Shown here: positions 24,875 through 34,825 of the stretch, one piece after another
Layout of the letters: each line of letters begins with the position of its first letter
Position numbering within the stretch: position 1 is the stretch's first letter
NCBI RefSeq assembly: GCF_014837175.1
Contig: NZ_JACYFR010000001.1
Coordinates: forward strand, 806,001-870,000
DNA: 64,000 bases
From: Cellulomonas sp. JH27-2
Lineage (GTDB): Bacteria; Actinomycetota; Actinomycetes; Actinomycetales; Cellulomonadaceae
Direction of reading: 5' to 3'
Program-made: the position numbers and the translations under genes
The notes under the pieces: model-generated
What the model was told of the DNA's origin: nothing
The model's input: only the letters and a program-made list of their open reading frames with translations
Database searches by the model: none

Positions 24875-27800
24875 ATGAGAAGGAACCTGCGCAGGACCGA
24901 CCTGCGTCGCGTCGTCGTGGCCGCCGCCACCGCGGCGCTCGTCGTGCCGCTCGGCGCGATCGCCGTCGACGGCGCCCACGCCGCCACCGTCAACCTCGCG
25001 GCCGGCAAGGCGACCACCGCGAGCAGCAGCAACAGCCCCTACACGTCGGGCAACGTCACCGACGGCGACCAGGGCTCGTACTGGGAGTCGTCGGGCAGCC
25101 TGCCGCAGTGGGTCCAGGTGGACCTGGGCAGCGCGTCGACCGTCACCGACCTCAACCTCAAGCTGCCGAGCGGCTGGGGCTCGCGCAACGAGACGATCAC
25201 CGTCCAGGGCTCGACGGACGGCTCGTCGTTCAGCACCCTGAAGGCTCAGGCCTCCTACACCTTCAGCGGCTCCAACACGGTCGCCGTCGACGTCACGGAC
25301 ACCTCCGTGCGCTACGTCCGCCTGCAGTTCGCCGCCAACACCGGCTGGCCCGCGGCCCAGCTCTCGGAGCTCGAGGTGCTCGGCACCGGGACCACCACTC
25401 CCCCGCCTTCGGGCAACAACCTGTCGCAGGGCCGGCCCGCCACGGCGTCGTCGACCACCCAGACGTACGTGGCCGGCAACGCCACCGACGGCAACGTCGG
25501 CACCTACTGGCAGGGCGGCGACGGGCAGTACCCGAGCACGCTCGCGGTGGGCCTGGCGTCGACGAGCAGCCTGACGGGCGTCGTCGTGAAGCTCAACCCC
25601 GACTCCGCCTGGGGCAACCGGACCCAGATGTTCTCGATCGAGGGCAAGACCGGCAGCGGCACCTGGACGACCCTGAAGTCGTCGGCCGCGTACGCGTTCA
25701 GCCCGTCGACCGGGAACACGGTGACCGTTCCCGTCAGCGGGACGGCCGGCGACGTGCGGCTGAGCTTCACGGCCAACACCGGCGCCGGCAACGGTCAGGT
25801 GGCCGAGCTGCAGGTGTTCGGCTCGCCCAGCACGCAGCCGACGAGCCCCGACCTGGTGGTCAGCTCCGTCTCAGCGAGCCCGGCCAGCCCGACGACGTCG
25901 GACACGATCACGCTGTCCGCGGTCGTGAAGAACCAGGGTGACGGCGCCGCCGCCGCCTCGACCGTCACCTTCGTCGTCGCCGGTCAGAGCGTCGGGACCG
26001 CCGCCGTCGGCGCGCTGAACGCCGGCGCGCAGGCGACCGTCACGAAGTCCATCGGCACCAAGACCGCCGGCACGTACGCGTTCAGCGCCGCGGCCGACTC
26101 CGCGAACGCCGTGGCCGAGTCGAACGAGAGCAACAACTCCGCCTCCGGATCGGTCACCGTGACGACGGCCCCCACCGACCCGCCGACGGACCCGCCCGCG
26201 ACCCAGAACCTGTCGCTCAACCGCCCGGCCACGGCGTCGTCGACCGAGTGGACCTACGTCGCGGCCAACGCGACCGACGGCAACCTCACCAGCTACTGGG
26301 AGGGCGCGGGCGGCCAGTACCCGAGCAACCTCGCGGTCAACCTCGCGTCCACGTCGACGATCAGCGGCGTCACGGTCAAGCTCAACCCCGACTACGCCTG
26401 GGGCGGCCGGACGCAGACGTTCTCGATCGAGGGCAAGACCGGCTCGGGCTCGTGGTCGACGATCAAGGCGTCGGCCGCCTACGCCTTCGCGCCGGGCAGC
26501 GGCAACAAGGTCACGATCCCGGTGTCCGCGACGGCCAGCGACGTCCGGCTCGTCTTCACCGCGAACACCGGCTCCGGCAACGGGCAGGTCGCGGAGCTCG
26601 AGGTGACGGGCACCCCGGCCCCCAACCCGGACCTGACGGTCACCGCCGTCACCGCGACCCCGGCTGCACCGGTCGAGTCCAGCGCCGTCACGCTCAACGC
26701 GACGGTGAAGAACGTCGGCACGCTCGCGTCGGCGGCCACGACCGTCCGCCTCCTGGTGAACGGTGAGAACGCCGGCACCGTCAACGTCGGCGCGCTCGCC
26801 GCCGGGGCCTCGGCCACGGTGAGCGGCTCGGTCGGCGCGCTCGCCGCGGGCAGCTACACGATCGGCGCGACGGCAGACCCGTCGAACACGGTCGTCGAGC
26901 AGAACGAGAACAACAACACCCTGACGGCCACCTCGAAGCTGACCGTCTCCGCGGTCCCCAGCTCCGACCTGATCCCGGTGGTGAGCTGGAGCCCGACGAC
27001 GCCGTCGAAGGGTGCGACCGTGACGTTCACGGCCGCGATCTCCAACACGGGCAACGTGGCGACCTCGTCGGGCGCCCACGCGATCACGGTGACGGTCAAG
27101 AACGCGTCCGGCACCACCGTCAAGACGTTCACCGGCTCGGTGGGTGGCACGATCGCGGCCGGTGCGACGAGCGGCCAGATCGCGCTCGGCACGTGGACGG
27201 CGGCCGACGGCAACTACACGGTGACGTCCGTCGTCGCGACGGACTCGACCGAGGTGGCCGGCAAGCAGGGCAACAACACGGCGACCGGCGGCATCTTCGT
27301 CGGGCGCGGCGCCAGCATGCCGTACGACTTCTACGAGGCCGAGGAGGGCCGCACGGGCGGCGGCGCGAGCGTGCTCGCACCCAACCGGACGGTCGGCGAC
27401 CTGGCCGGTGAGGCGTCCGGTCGTCGGGCCGTCACGCTGGCCGACAACGGCGCCTACGTCGAGTGGACCCTGAAGAACTCGACGAACACCCTGGTCACGC
27501 GCTTCTCCATCCCGGACAACGCGGCCGGCACGGGGAACACGGGCTCGATCGACATCTACGCCGGCGGCACGTTCCTCAAGCGTCTGGATCTGACCAGCAA
27601 GTACGCGTGGCTGTACGGGAACGAGACCAGCCCGGGCAACACCCCGAGCGCGGGCGGTCCCCGCCACATCTACGACGAGGCCAACATCCTGCTCGGCACC
27701 ACGGTCCCCGCGGGCACGACCATCCGCCTGCAGAAGGCCGCGTCCAACCCGCAGCCGGTGACGGTGGACTTCGTCAACACCGAGCAGGTGGCGCCGAAGG

Positions 27801-28984
27801 CCAACCCGGACCCGTCGGCGTACGTGACGGCCACCGGCTTCACGCAGCAGGCGGTCCAGAACGCGCTCGACACGTTCCGCCAGGACACCACCGGCAAGCT
27901 CAAGGGCGTCTACCTGCCCGCCGGTGACTACGCCACGGCGAACAAGTTCCAGGTGTACGGCAAGGCCGTCGACATCGTCGGTGCCGGCCCCTGGTACACC
28001 CGGTTCTTCGCGCCGACTGACCAGGAGAACACCGACATCGGCTTCCGCGCCGAGGCCTCGGCCAACGGGTCGAAGTTCCGCAGCTTCTCCTACTGGGGCA
28101 ACTACACGTCCCGCATCGATGGTCCCGGCAAGGTCCTGGACTTCACGAACGTCGCGAACATGACGGTCGACGACCTGTGGGTCGAGCACATGATCTGCAT
28201 GTTCTGGGCGTCCAACATGGACTCCAGCACCATCACGAACTCCCGTATCCGGGACACGTTCGCCGACGGCGTCAACATGACCAACGGCAGCGCGAACAAC
28301 CGGGTCGCCAACATCGAGGCGCGCGGCACGGGTGACGACTCGTTCGCCCTGTTCGCAGCCACCGACGCGGGAGGCACCGGCCAGACCGGCAACGTCTACG
28401 AGAACCTGACGTCGCTGCTCACCTGGCGGGCCGCGGGCCTGGCCGTCTACGGCGGCTACGGCAACACGTTCCGGAACATCTACATCGCCGACACCCTGGT
28501 CTACTCGGGCATCACCATCAGCTCGCTGGACTTCGGCTACCCGATGGACGAGTTCGGCTCGGCGGCGCCGACCACCTTCGACAACATCTCGATCGTCCGG
28601 GCCGGCGGCCACTTCTGGGGCAACCAGACGTTCCCCGCCATCTGGGTGTTCTCCGCGTCGAAGAAGTTCCAGGGCATCCGGGTCAGCAACGTCGACATCG
28701 TCGACCCGACCTACTCCGGGATCATGTTCCAGACCAACTACGTCGGGAACAGCCCGCAGAACCCGATCACCGACACGGTGTTCACCAACGTCTCCATCAG
28801 CGGCGCCAAGAAGTCCGGCGACGCCTGGGACGCCAAGTCCGGGTTCGGCATCTGGGTCAACGAGCAGCCGGAAGCCGGTCAGGGACCCGCCGTCGGGTCC
28901 GTGACCTTCCACAACCTGACGTTGTCGAACAACTACCAGGACATCAAGAACACGACGTCGACGTTCACGATCAACCGCGACTGA
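24875..28984 (+). CDS. Secreted GH87 alpha-1,3-glucanase (mutanase) with discoidin and CARDB domains
   Basis: 1369-aa exported enzyme, predicted to cut alpha-1,3-glucan (mutan, fungal wall glucan). Order: Sec signal peptide (about 1-34, ending GAHA), F5/8-type discoidin domains at about 35-170, 181-318 and 443-582, CARDB/Ig-like modules at about 325-432, 585-695 and 697-808, a CBM6/35-like module (about 815-945), then a right-handed beta-helix GH87 catalytic domain to the end. The three catalytic aspartates of GH87 match: D1131 in FADGVN and D1154-D1155 in GTGDDS, with the same 23/24-residue spacing as in characterised enzymes. A strong promoter and a terminator mark a single-gene unit. Confidence 0.9.
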   Translation: MRRNLRRTDLRRVVVAAATAALVVPLGAIAVDGAHAATVNLAAGKATTASSSNSPYTSGNVTDGDQGSYWESSGSLPQWVQVDLGSASTVTDLNLKLPSGWGSRNETITVQGSTDGSSFSTLKAQASYTFSGSNTVAVDVTDTSVRYVRLQFAANTGWPAAQLSELEVLGTGTTTPPPSGNNLSQGRPATASSTTQTYVAGNATDGNVGTYWQGGDGQYPSTLAVGLASTSSLTGVVVKLNPDSAWGNRTQMFSIEGKTGSGTWTTLKSSAAYAFSPSTGNTVTVPVSGTAGDVRLSFTANTGAGNGQVAELQVFGSPSTQPTSPDLVVSSVSASPASPTTSDTITLSAVVKNQGDGAAAASTVTFVVAGQSVGTAAVGALNAGAQATVTKSIGTKTAGTYAFSAAADSANAVAESNESNNSASGSVTVTTAPTDPPTDPPATQNLSLNRPATASSTEWTYVAANATDGNLTSYWEGAGGQYPSNLAVNLASTSTISGVTVKLNPDYAWGGRTQTFSIEGKTGSGSWSTIKASAAYAFAPGSGNKVTIPVSATASDVRLVFTANTGSGNGQVAELEVTGTPAPNPDLTVTAVTATPAAPVESSAVTLNATVKNVGTLASAATTVRLLVNGENAGTVNVGALAAGASATVSGSVGALAAGSYTIGATADPSNTVVEQNENNNTLTATSKLTVSAVPSSDLIPVVSWSPTTPSKGATVTFTAAISNTGNVATSSGAHAITVTVKNASGTTVKTFTGSVGGTIAAGATSGQIALGTWTAADGNYTVTSVVATDSTEVAGKQGNNTATGGIFVGRGASMPYDFYEAEEGRTGGGASVLAPNRTVGDLAGEASGRRAVTLADNGAYVEWTLKNSTNTLVTRFSIPDNAAGTGNTGSIDIYAGGTFLKRLDLTSKYAWLYGNETSPGNTPSAGGPRHIYDEANILLGTTVPAGTTIRLQKAASNPQPVTVDFVNTEQVAPKANPDPSAYVTATGFTQQAVQNALDTFRQDTTGKLKGVYLPAGDYATANKFQVYGKAVDIVGAGPWYTRFFAPTDQENTDIGFRAEASANGSKFRSFSYWGNYTSRIDGPGKVLDFTNVANMTVDDLWVEHMICMFWASNMDSSTITNSRIRDTFADGVNMTNGSANNRVANIEARGTGDDSFALFAATDAGGTGQTGNVYENLTSLLTWRAAGLAVYGGYGNTFRNIYIADTLVYSGITISSLDFGYPMDEFGSAAPTTFDNISIVRAGGHFWGNQTFPAIWVFSASKKFQGIRVSNVDIVDPTYSGIMFQTNYVGNSPQNPITDTVFTNVSISGAKKSGDAWDAKSGFGIWVNEQPEAGQGPAVGSVTFHNLTLSNNYQDIKNTTSTFTINRD

Positions 28985-28992
28985 GCTGTTCC

Positions 28993-29032
28993 GCCGGCGG
29001 GCGGTCGGGGTGCTCCCCGGCCGCCCGTCGGC
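28993..29032. terminator. Bidirectional terminator after GH87 gene
   Basis: 18-pair stem with two G-T wobbles and a four-base loop between the convergent glucanase and epimerase genes. Confidence 0.85.
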
Positions 29033-29035
29033 GCG

Positions 29036-29893
29036 TCAGGCGCGGTCACGCCAGCTGCGCTGCGGGTCCCACCCCAGCAGGCGCCGGGCCTTATCGATGC
29101 CCAGCAGCGTCTCGTTCCCGACGAGCGGGCGCGTCACCGGCACGTCCGGGAAGTACTCGGCCACGAGGTCGGCGGACGGCCGGTCCAGCACGGTGTCGGG
29201 TGAGGCGACGACGAACGCCTCGAAGCCGGTCAGGTCGCTCTCGAGCGCCAGCCGGGTCGCGACGGCCCCGTCGCGCGCGTCGATGTAGCCCCACAGGTTC
29301 CAGATCCGCGAGCGCGGGTCGTCGGCGAAGGCGGGGAACGCCGCGTAGTCCTCGTCGGCCATGACGTTGGAGAACCGCAGCCCGACGTACTTCGCGGTCG
29401 GGTCCCAGCGCGCGAAGTGACGGGCCATCTCCTCCTCGACCGCCTTGCCCAGCGAGTAGGTCGACTCCGGGCGCACCGTGTACTCCTCGTCGACCGGCAC
29501 GTACGGCGGCGGGACGTCGAACGGCAGGCCCAGCACGGTCTCCGACGAGGCCCAGACCACGTTGCGGATCCCGGCCTGGCGCGCGGCGAGGAAGACGTGG
29601 TGCGTCGCGACGACGTTGTTGGCGAAGGTCGCGCCGCTCGGCCGGAGCCCGGGCGCGGGGATCGCCGCGAGGTGCACGACGGCGTCCACGCCGGAGTAGC
29701 GGTCGTCGACGCCGTGCAGCGCCTCCATCACCTGACCGAGGTCCGTGAGGTCGACGCGGGTGAACGCCGCCGGCTGCCCGGCCGGTGGCGGTGCGACGTC
29801 CACGTTGACGACGTCGTAGCCGTGCGCCGCCAGCTCCTCGACGACCGCTCGGCCCAGCTTGCCGCTACCTCCGGTGACCACCACTCGACTCAT
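29036..29893 (-). CDS. NAD-dependent epimerase/dehydratase (extended SDR)
   Basis: 285-aa Rossmann protein of the extended short-chain dehydrogenase family. TGGSGKLG at about residues 7-14 binds NAD(P), WASSETV gives the catalytic serine and STYSLGK the Tyr-x-x-x-Lys pair. The closest feel is to uronate dehydrogenase or UDP-sugar epimerase relatives, but substrate cannot be told from sequence. I prefer the ATG at 29893; a GTG at 29902 is also possible. It begins about ten bases after the PBP gene stop on the same strand, so the two are probably cotranscribed. Confidence 0.85.
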   Translation of the reverse strand: MSRVVVTGGSGKLGRAVVEELAAHGYDVVNVDVAPPPAGQPAAFTRVDLTDLGQVMEALHGVDDRYSGVDAVVHLAAIPAPGLRPSGATFANNVVATHHVFLAARQAGIRNVVWASSETVLGLPFDVPPPYVPVDEEYTVRPESTYSLGKAVEEEMARHFARWDPTAKYVGLRFSNVMADEDYAAFPAFADDPRSRIWNLWGYIDARDGAVATRLALESDLTGFEAFVVASPDTVLDRPSADLVAEYFPDVPVTRPLVGNETLLGIDKARRLLGWDPQRSWRDRA

Positions 29894-29903
29894 GCGGGTC
29901 ACG

Positions 29904-31859
29904 TTACTTCTGCTGGTCGCGCAGGAACTCCTCGAGCAGCGGTCCGGCGGTCGTCGAGCCGTAGACGCCCTCGTCGACGAAGACCGCGACGGCCAGGTCG
30001 CCCTGGTCGGCGATCATCCAGACGTGGTTCTTGAGGTCGCCCTCCTTGCCGAACTGCGCGGTGCCGGTCTTCGCGACGACGTCGTCGCCGGGCACGTCCT
30101 TCAGGAACGTCGCCCCGCCGTCGGTCACGACGCCGCGCATGAGGTCGTGCAGCGTGCTCGCCTCGTCCTTCGTCAGCGGCTGGACCGGGCGGGCGGACTC
30201 GGAGGGGCTCGGCGTGTCGCTGGCCGTGGGCGTCGCGGTCGTCGCTGCCGCGTCGTCCTGCCCGATGACGAGGCGCGGCGCGACCGTCGCACCCTTCGCG
30301 ACCGACGCGGCAACCGTCGCCATACCGAGCGGCGAGGCCAGCACCCTCCCCTGCCCGATCATGGTCGCGGCGTGGTCGGTGCCGTCCGAGTCGCCCGGGA
30401 CGGCACCCAGGAACGACGCGAACCCGAGCGTCTTGCCGGGGACCAGGCCCAGCGAGCCGGCCGCGTCGATGAGGGCGTCCTGGTCGACCTTGTCGCGCTG
30501 GGAGATGAAGGCCGTGTTGCACGAGTTGGCGAAGGCCGTGCGCAGGTCGATCTTCCCGGTCTTGTCGGCCGGGTAGTCGGGGAAGTTCTTGAACGTGCGG
30601 CCGTCGACCTCGGTGGTGTCCGAGCAGGTCACCGACGAGTCCGGGGTCTCGCCCTGGCGCAGCAGCGCGAGCGCGGTGGCCACCTTGAACGTCGAGCCGG
30701 GCGCGTACTGGCCCAGGGTGGCCGTCGACATGCCGTCGCCGCCCGGGCCGCTGGCCACCGCGAGCACGTCCCCCGTGGACGGCTGGATGGCGACGAGCGC
30801 GCTGGCCGGCTTCACGGTGGACAGGATCGACTCGGCCGTGAGCTGCATGGTCGGGTCGATCGTCGTGCGCAGCGGGGTGCCGGCCTTCTCCTCGACCTTG
30901 TCCAGCACGCGCTCGGTGTCACCGTCGGCCGACACGGCCTTGATCGTCAGGCCAGGCGTGCCGCGCAGCTGCGCGTCGTACTGGCGCTGCAGCCCGGACA
31001 GGCCCGTGACGTCGCCGGCCGCGATGGCGCCGTCGGACTTCTCGACGATCTCCGCGGTGGCCGGGCCGACCGTGCCGAGCACCGGGCGGGCGAACGCCCG
31101 AGTCGGGGCCAGCGGCATCGTCGTGGCGACGGCGTTGACGCCCGTCATCGCGGCCAGCTTCGGGACGTCGTAGTCGGCGTCGCTCTCGCGGACGGTGATC
31201 GCCTCGACGAAGGCCTTGGGTCCCGCCGCCGCGACGGTCTTCGCGTACGCGTCGGGGTCCAGGTCCAGCTTCTTGGCCAGCGCCTTGGCCGCCTTGGCCT
31301 GGTCGGGGGCATCCACGCGGGTCTTGTCGATGCCGATGCGGAAGACCTTGTGGTCCTCGACGATCGGCTCGTCGTTGGCTCCCAGAACCTCGGCCCGCTT
31401 GGGCGTCGTGCGCGTGACCTGCAGGGTCTCTCCGTCGACGAGGTCGGGCGCCAGCAGCGCCGGAGTCCAGGCGGTGCGCCACACGTCCTTGTCGTCGCGC
31501 GCCAGCTTCGCGTCCACGACGTACGTCCACTCGTCGCCCGCGTCGTCGAGCGTCCACGTGTAGCCCAGCGTCGCCGTCGCCGCGGCGTCGTCCTTCGGGT
31601 CCACCACGACCTTGGTGAGCTTCACGCTGGGTGTGCGCTCGCCCAGCCCCTCGTACGCGGCCGTCCGCTCGCTGGCAGCGGCGTCCGCGTCGTCGCCCGT
31701 CGCCAGGTCGACCTTGCTCAGGTCGCCCGACGACAGCGCGGTCGCCAGCGCCTTCGCGGCGGACTCCGGGCCCGGCGGGTCGCTGGTGCAGGCCGTCAGG
31801 CCGACGACGGTGAGGCCGACGACCGCCAGCGCGCAGAGGGGCTTGCGGGCGGACGTCAT
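29904..31859 (-). CDS. Penicillin-binding protein, lipoprotein with MecA-N domain
   Basis: 651-aa peptidoglycan DD-transpeptidase anchored as a lipoprotein: lipobox LTAC with C24. Then an NTF2-like MecA_N domain (about 30-150), a PBP dimerisation domain (about 155-330) and the transpeptidase. The active-site set is complete: S389-T-F-K392, S446-C-N448 and KTG in VVAKTGTAQ. A serine/threonine/proline-rich insert (TPTASDTPSPSES) lies before the KTG motif. The layout is that of PBP2a-like class B enzymes, which are often less sensitive to beta-lactams, but sensitivity cannot be read from sequence. ATG at 31859 follows GAGGAG. Confidence 0.92.
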   Translation of the reverse strand: MTSARKPLCALAVVGLTVVGLTACTSDPPGPESAAKALATALSSGDLSKVDLATGDDADAAASERTAAYEGLGERTPSVKLTKVVVDPKDDAAATATLGYTWTLDDAGDEWTYVVDAKLARDDKDVWRTAWTPALLAPDLVDGETLQVTRTTPKRAEVLGANDEPIVEDHKVFRIGIDKTRVDAPDQAKAAKALAKKLDLDPDAYAKTVAAAGPKAFVEAITVRESDADYDVPKLAAMTGVNAVATTMPLAPTRAFARPVLGTVGPATAEIVEKSDGAIAAGDVTGLSGLQRQYDAQLRGTPGLTIKAVSADGDTERVLDKVEEKAGTPLRTTIDPTMQLTAESILSTVKPASALVAIQPSTGDVLAVASGPGGDGMSTATLGQYAPGSTFKVATALALLRQGETPDSSVTCSDTTEVDGRTFKNFPDYPADKTGKIDLRTAFANSCNTAFISQRDKVDQDALIDAAGSLGLVPGKTLGFASFLGAVPGDSDGTDHAATMIGQGRVLASPLGMATVAASVAKGATVAPRLVIGQDDAAATTATPTASDTPSPSESARPVQPLTKDEASTLHDLMRGVVTDGGATFLKDVPGDDVVAKTGTAQFGKEGDLKNHVWMIADQGDLAVAVFVDEGVYGSTTAGPLLEEFLRDQQK

Positions 31860-32060
31860 CGGTCTCCTCGGGTCGTACGGGGGTAGGACGCGTGCGTCCG
31901 CACACCGAGACTGCCGTATCAGCGAGCGGTCGTGGGCGGGGGAGCGCGAGCCTTCACCCTTCCTCCCCAAGCGGGCTGCGGTCGAGCCGAATTCAGACGC
32001 CGGCACCTCGCGCGCTGCCGTTCGCGTGCGCGCCGTGACGAGCTGGGCCACGCTGGCACG

Positions 32061-32774
32061 ATGGACTTCCCGGCAGCGGGCGCGGACCGCACATCCGCGC
32101 AGGTTCACAACCTTCCGCCCGGTTGGCTGCGGGCCGACCGTGGCGCCGTGGTCCGGACCACCACAGCGCTGTCTGTCGACCGCGTGCCGCGGCACGGCGA
32201 CGGCCGGGCCCACCCCGTACTGGCGGCCTACGTGTGGCCGGCCCAGTGGTTCGCCGTCGTCCTCGAGCGTCGCGGGTGGTACCTGCACGTGCCGACCGGG
32301 ACGGCCTTCGGACTGCGCCGGAGCAAGACTCGCCCGGGTGGCTGGTCCTTGGCGGCCTTCGTGGCGGTGTGGCTGCTGTTCCGCGTGCTGCGTTCCTTCA
32401 CGGACCTGTTCTGGATCGCCCTCCTCCCGTTCGCGGCGGTCGGGCTCTACACCATCCCTGTCGGCATCCTCCTCTGGTGGGCGCACCGACAGCAGAGATC
32501 CGCAGCCGAGCGGCGCGGACGGATCCGGTTCCCTGCCGACGTTCCCGGGGAGGCGTCGGCTCTCGTGGTCGCCGGCTGGCACCCGAGCCTCCCGGCAGGC
32601 GTGAACACCACTGCCGAGCAGGCCGTGCGCGAGCTCGTTCCCGTCGTCACCGCCGGGCGCCCCTTGTACGCGCGCGCGGTCTCGAAGCAGGAGGACGACC
32701 GGTTGCGCGCGACGGGATTCGACGAGGTCCCCGGCCACTTCGGTCTGTTCGTCAGGCGGGGCACCGACGCCTAG
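32061..32774 (+). CDS. Hypothetical membrane protein, 237 aa
   Basis: I do not recognise the family. Two membrane segments are seen at about residues 95-140 (SLAAFVAVWLLFRVL and LFWIALLPFAAVGLYTIPVGILLWW), flanked by soluble parts; the C-terminal 90 residues look like a small alpha/beta domain. ATG at 32061 is the first good start; the frame upstream is arginine-rich and unlikely to be coding. It is divergent from the PBP gene with 201 bases between starts. No other gene is seen in that gap. Confidence 0.72.
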   Translation: MDFPAAGADRTSAQVHNLPPGWLRADRGAVVRTTTALSVDRVPRHGDGRAHPVLAAYVWPAQWFAVVLERRGWYLHVPTGTAFGLRRSKTRPGGWSLAAFVAVWLLFRVLRSFTDLFWIALLPFAAVGLYTIPVGILLWWAHRQQRSAAERRGRIRFPADVPGEASALVVAGWHPSLPAGVNTTAEQAVRELVPVVTAGRPLYARAVSKQEDDRLRATGFDEVPGHFGLFVRRGTDA

Positions 32775-32790
32775 TCCGGGCGCGGGTGGT

Positions 32791-33762
32791 TCAGTCCGCG
32801 TCCAGCCACGTCTCCGACGGCGGGAGCAGGGCCTCCAGCGCAGGCCACAGCTCGTCGGGAAGGTCGGCGGTAGCCGCCGCGACGGTCTGCTCGACACGCT
32901 GCGGGCGGCTCATCCCGACGATCGTCGACGCGATCCCCGGGTCGCGTACCGAGAACTGCAGCGCGGCCGTGCGCAGGTCCGTGCCGTGCTCGGCGCACAC
33001 ACGGTGCATCTGCTCGACGGCGTCGAGGACCGGCTGCGGCGCCTCGCGGTAGCCGTAGCTCGTCGTGGTCCCGACGGGTGCCGCCAGGATCCCGCCGCCG
33101 AACACCGCGGCGTTGAGCACGCCCATCCCCCGCTCGTGGGCAGCCTCGATCAGCGGCCCGGCGCTGCGGTCCAGCAGCGTCCAGCGGTTGTGCACCAGCA
33201 GCACGTCGAACACGCCCAGGGCCAGGTAGCGCGCGATCTCCTGCACCCGACCACCGGCCAGACCGATGCGGCCCACGTGCCCCTGCTCGCGCAGCGCGAC
33301 GAGCGCCTCGACCGCCCCGCCCCGGGCGGTCAGCTCCTCGAACGCGAAGCTCTCCGGGTCGTGCAGGTGCACGAGGGGCAGCTCGTCGAGCCCCAGGCGC
33401 TCGCGGCTCTCCGCGACCGACGCGCGCACCCGCCCGCGCGAGTAGTCGCGTCCGCGCGGATCCACCTTGGTGGCGACGACGACGTCGTCGGGCAGCCCGC
33501 CCGCGAGCGCCAGGGCTGCGCCGATGCGCCGCTCGCTCTCGCCGTTCGAGTAGCCGTTGGACGTGTCGATGAAGCGGATCGGGCTCGCGAGCGCGGCGCC
33601 GACCGTCGCGACGCCCTCGTCGGCCGGAACGTCCCGGCCGAACAGGTCCGGCATGCTGCCCAGAGGTCCGCCACCGAGGCAGACCGCGGACACCGTGAGG
33701 TCGGTGCCGGGTAGGGGGCGGAGCCAATCGGGCACAGGCCGGAGCCAGTCGAGAGCGCTCAT
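32791..33762 (-). CDS. Aldo/keto reductase
   Basis: 323-aa TIM-barrel NADPH oxidoreductase. The catalytic tetrad is present: D in FIDTSNGY, Y in the same segment (YSNGESE), K in VVATKVD and H in LVHLHDPE. The N-terminal LTVSAVCLGGGPLG and the overall length resemble D-threo-aldose/L-fucose dehydrogenases, which is only a suggestion. The ATG at 33762 shares ATGA with the SDR gene stop, so the two are translationally coupled. Confidence 0.87.
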   Translation of the reverse strand: MSALDWLRPVPDWLRPLPGTDLTVSAVCLGGGPLGSMPDLFGRDVPADEGVATVGAALASPIRFIDTSNGYSNGESERRIGAALALAGGLPDDVVVATKVDPRGRDYSRGRVRASVAESRERLGLDELPLVHLHDPESFAFEELTARGGAVEALVALREQGHVGRIGLAGGRVQEIARYLALGVFDVLLVHNRWTLLDRSAGPLIEAAHERGMGVLNAAVFGGGILAAPVGTTTSYGYREAPQPVLDAVEQMHRVCAEHGTDLRTAALQFSVRDPGIASTIVGMSRPQRVEQTVAAATADLPDELWPALEALLPPSETWLDAD

Positions 33763-34685
33763 GCCGCCACTGTCCCACCCGGCAGGCGCGTTCCCGTCAT
33801 CCTCTCCCCCGCGTCCCAGATCCACGCCGCCGCGCGCTCGTCGCGCATGTGCCGGCTCAACCTCGTCGGCCCCGTCGGGCCCACCAGGCCCCACGTGCCG
33901 CTGGGCCCGTAGTAGCCGCCGTTCACCGCGTCCGGGTCGCACGCGGCGAAGAGCAGCGGCTCGGCACCCTGCGGCGGGTCCTGCACGGGGATCAGGGGCA
34001 GGTCCAGGAGCGAGCGGCGCGGCGGGGCGTCCCGGCCCAGCGACGCGCCCGCGGTCTGCAGGTTGGTCCGCGTGAAGCCGGGGTGCGCGGCGGCGCTGAG
34101 CAGCGTCCAGCCGCGCTCGTCGGACACCCGGGCCAGGTGCAGCGCCAGGTAGAGGTCCGCGAGCTTGGACTGGCCGTACGCGCGCTGCGGGCTGTAGCCG
34201 CGGGTCCAGTGCAGGTCGCGCGTGCGGATGCGGCCCCAGTGCGCGGCCACCGAGCTCATCGTCACCACGCGCGGCGCGGGTGCGGCGAGCAGCAGCGGGA
34301 GCAGGCGGTTGGTCAGCGCGAGCGGGCCCAGGAAGTTGGTGCCGAGCTGGAGCTCGAAGCCGTCGGCCGTCTCGAACCTCGTCGGCGGCGCCATGACGCC
34401 CGCGTTGTTGACGAGCGTGTCGAGGCGCTCGAGGTCGCCCAGGCCGTTGGCGAAGCGCTCCACCGACGCGAGGTCCGCGAGGTCGCAGATGCGGACCTCG
34501 GCGCGCGCGTCCGGGTGCTGCGCCCGCACCTGCGCGAGCGCCGCCGCGCCCTTGTCCGCGTCCCGGACCGCGAGAATCACGCGGCCTCCGGCGCCCGCGA
34601 TCCGCGTCGCCGCCTCCAGGCCGGTGCCGCTGTTGGCACCCGTGACGACCACGGTGCGATCGTGCTGGTCAGGGACGGTGTACAC
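33759..34685 (-). CDS. Short-chain dehydrogenase/reductase
   Basis: 308-aa classical SDR. TGANSGTGLE binds the cofactor, NNAGVM is the structural motif, and the active site is S in VTMSSVAAHWG with YGQSK. The pattern resembles retinol-dehydrogenase-like or light-dependent-reductase-like SDRs often annotated as oxidoreductase. GTG start at 34685 has GAGGAG five bases upstream. First gene of a two-gene operon with the aldo/keto reductase; divergent from another aldo/keto reductase at 34826. Confidence 0.88.
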   Translation of the reverse strand: MYTVPDQHDRTVVVTGANSGTGLEAATRIAGAGGRVILAVRDADKGAAALAQVRAQHPDARAEVRICDLADLASVERFANGLGDLERLDTLVNNAGVMAPPTRFETADGFELQLGTNFLGPLALTNRLLPLLLAAPAPRVVTMSSVAAHWGRIRTRDLHWTRGYSPQRAYGQSKLADLYLALHLARVSDERGWTLLSAAAHPGFTRTNLQTAGASLGRDAPPRRSLLDLPLIPVQDPPQGAEPLLFAACDPDAVNGGYYGPSGTWGLVGPTGPTRLSRHMRDERAAAWIWDAGERMTGTRLPGGTVAA

Positions 34686-34825
34686 GGGTCTCCTCCGGTC
34701 CGGGCGGTGCGAAGGCCGACGCTGCCACGAGGGTCCGACACCCACAACCGGGGGCGCTCCCGCCGTGCGGTGGAAGCGATTGCGTGGTCTGGTGGACGTG
34801 ATCCCCCAACGATTGGAGTACAGGC

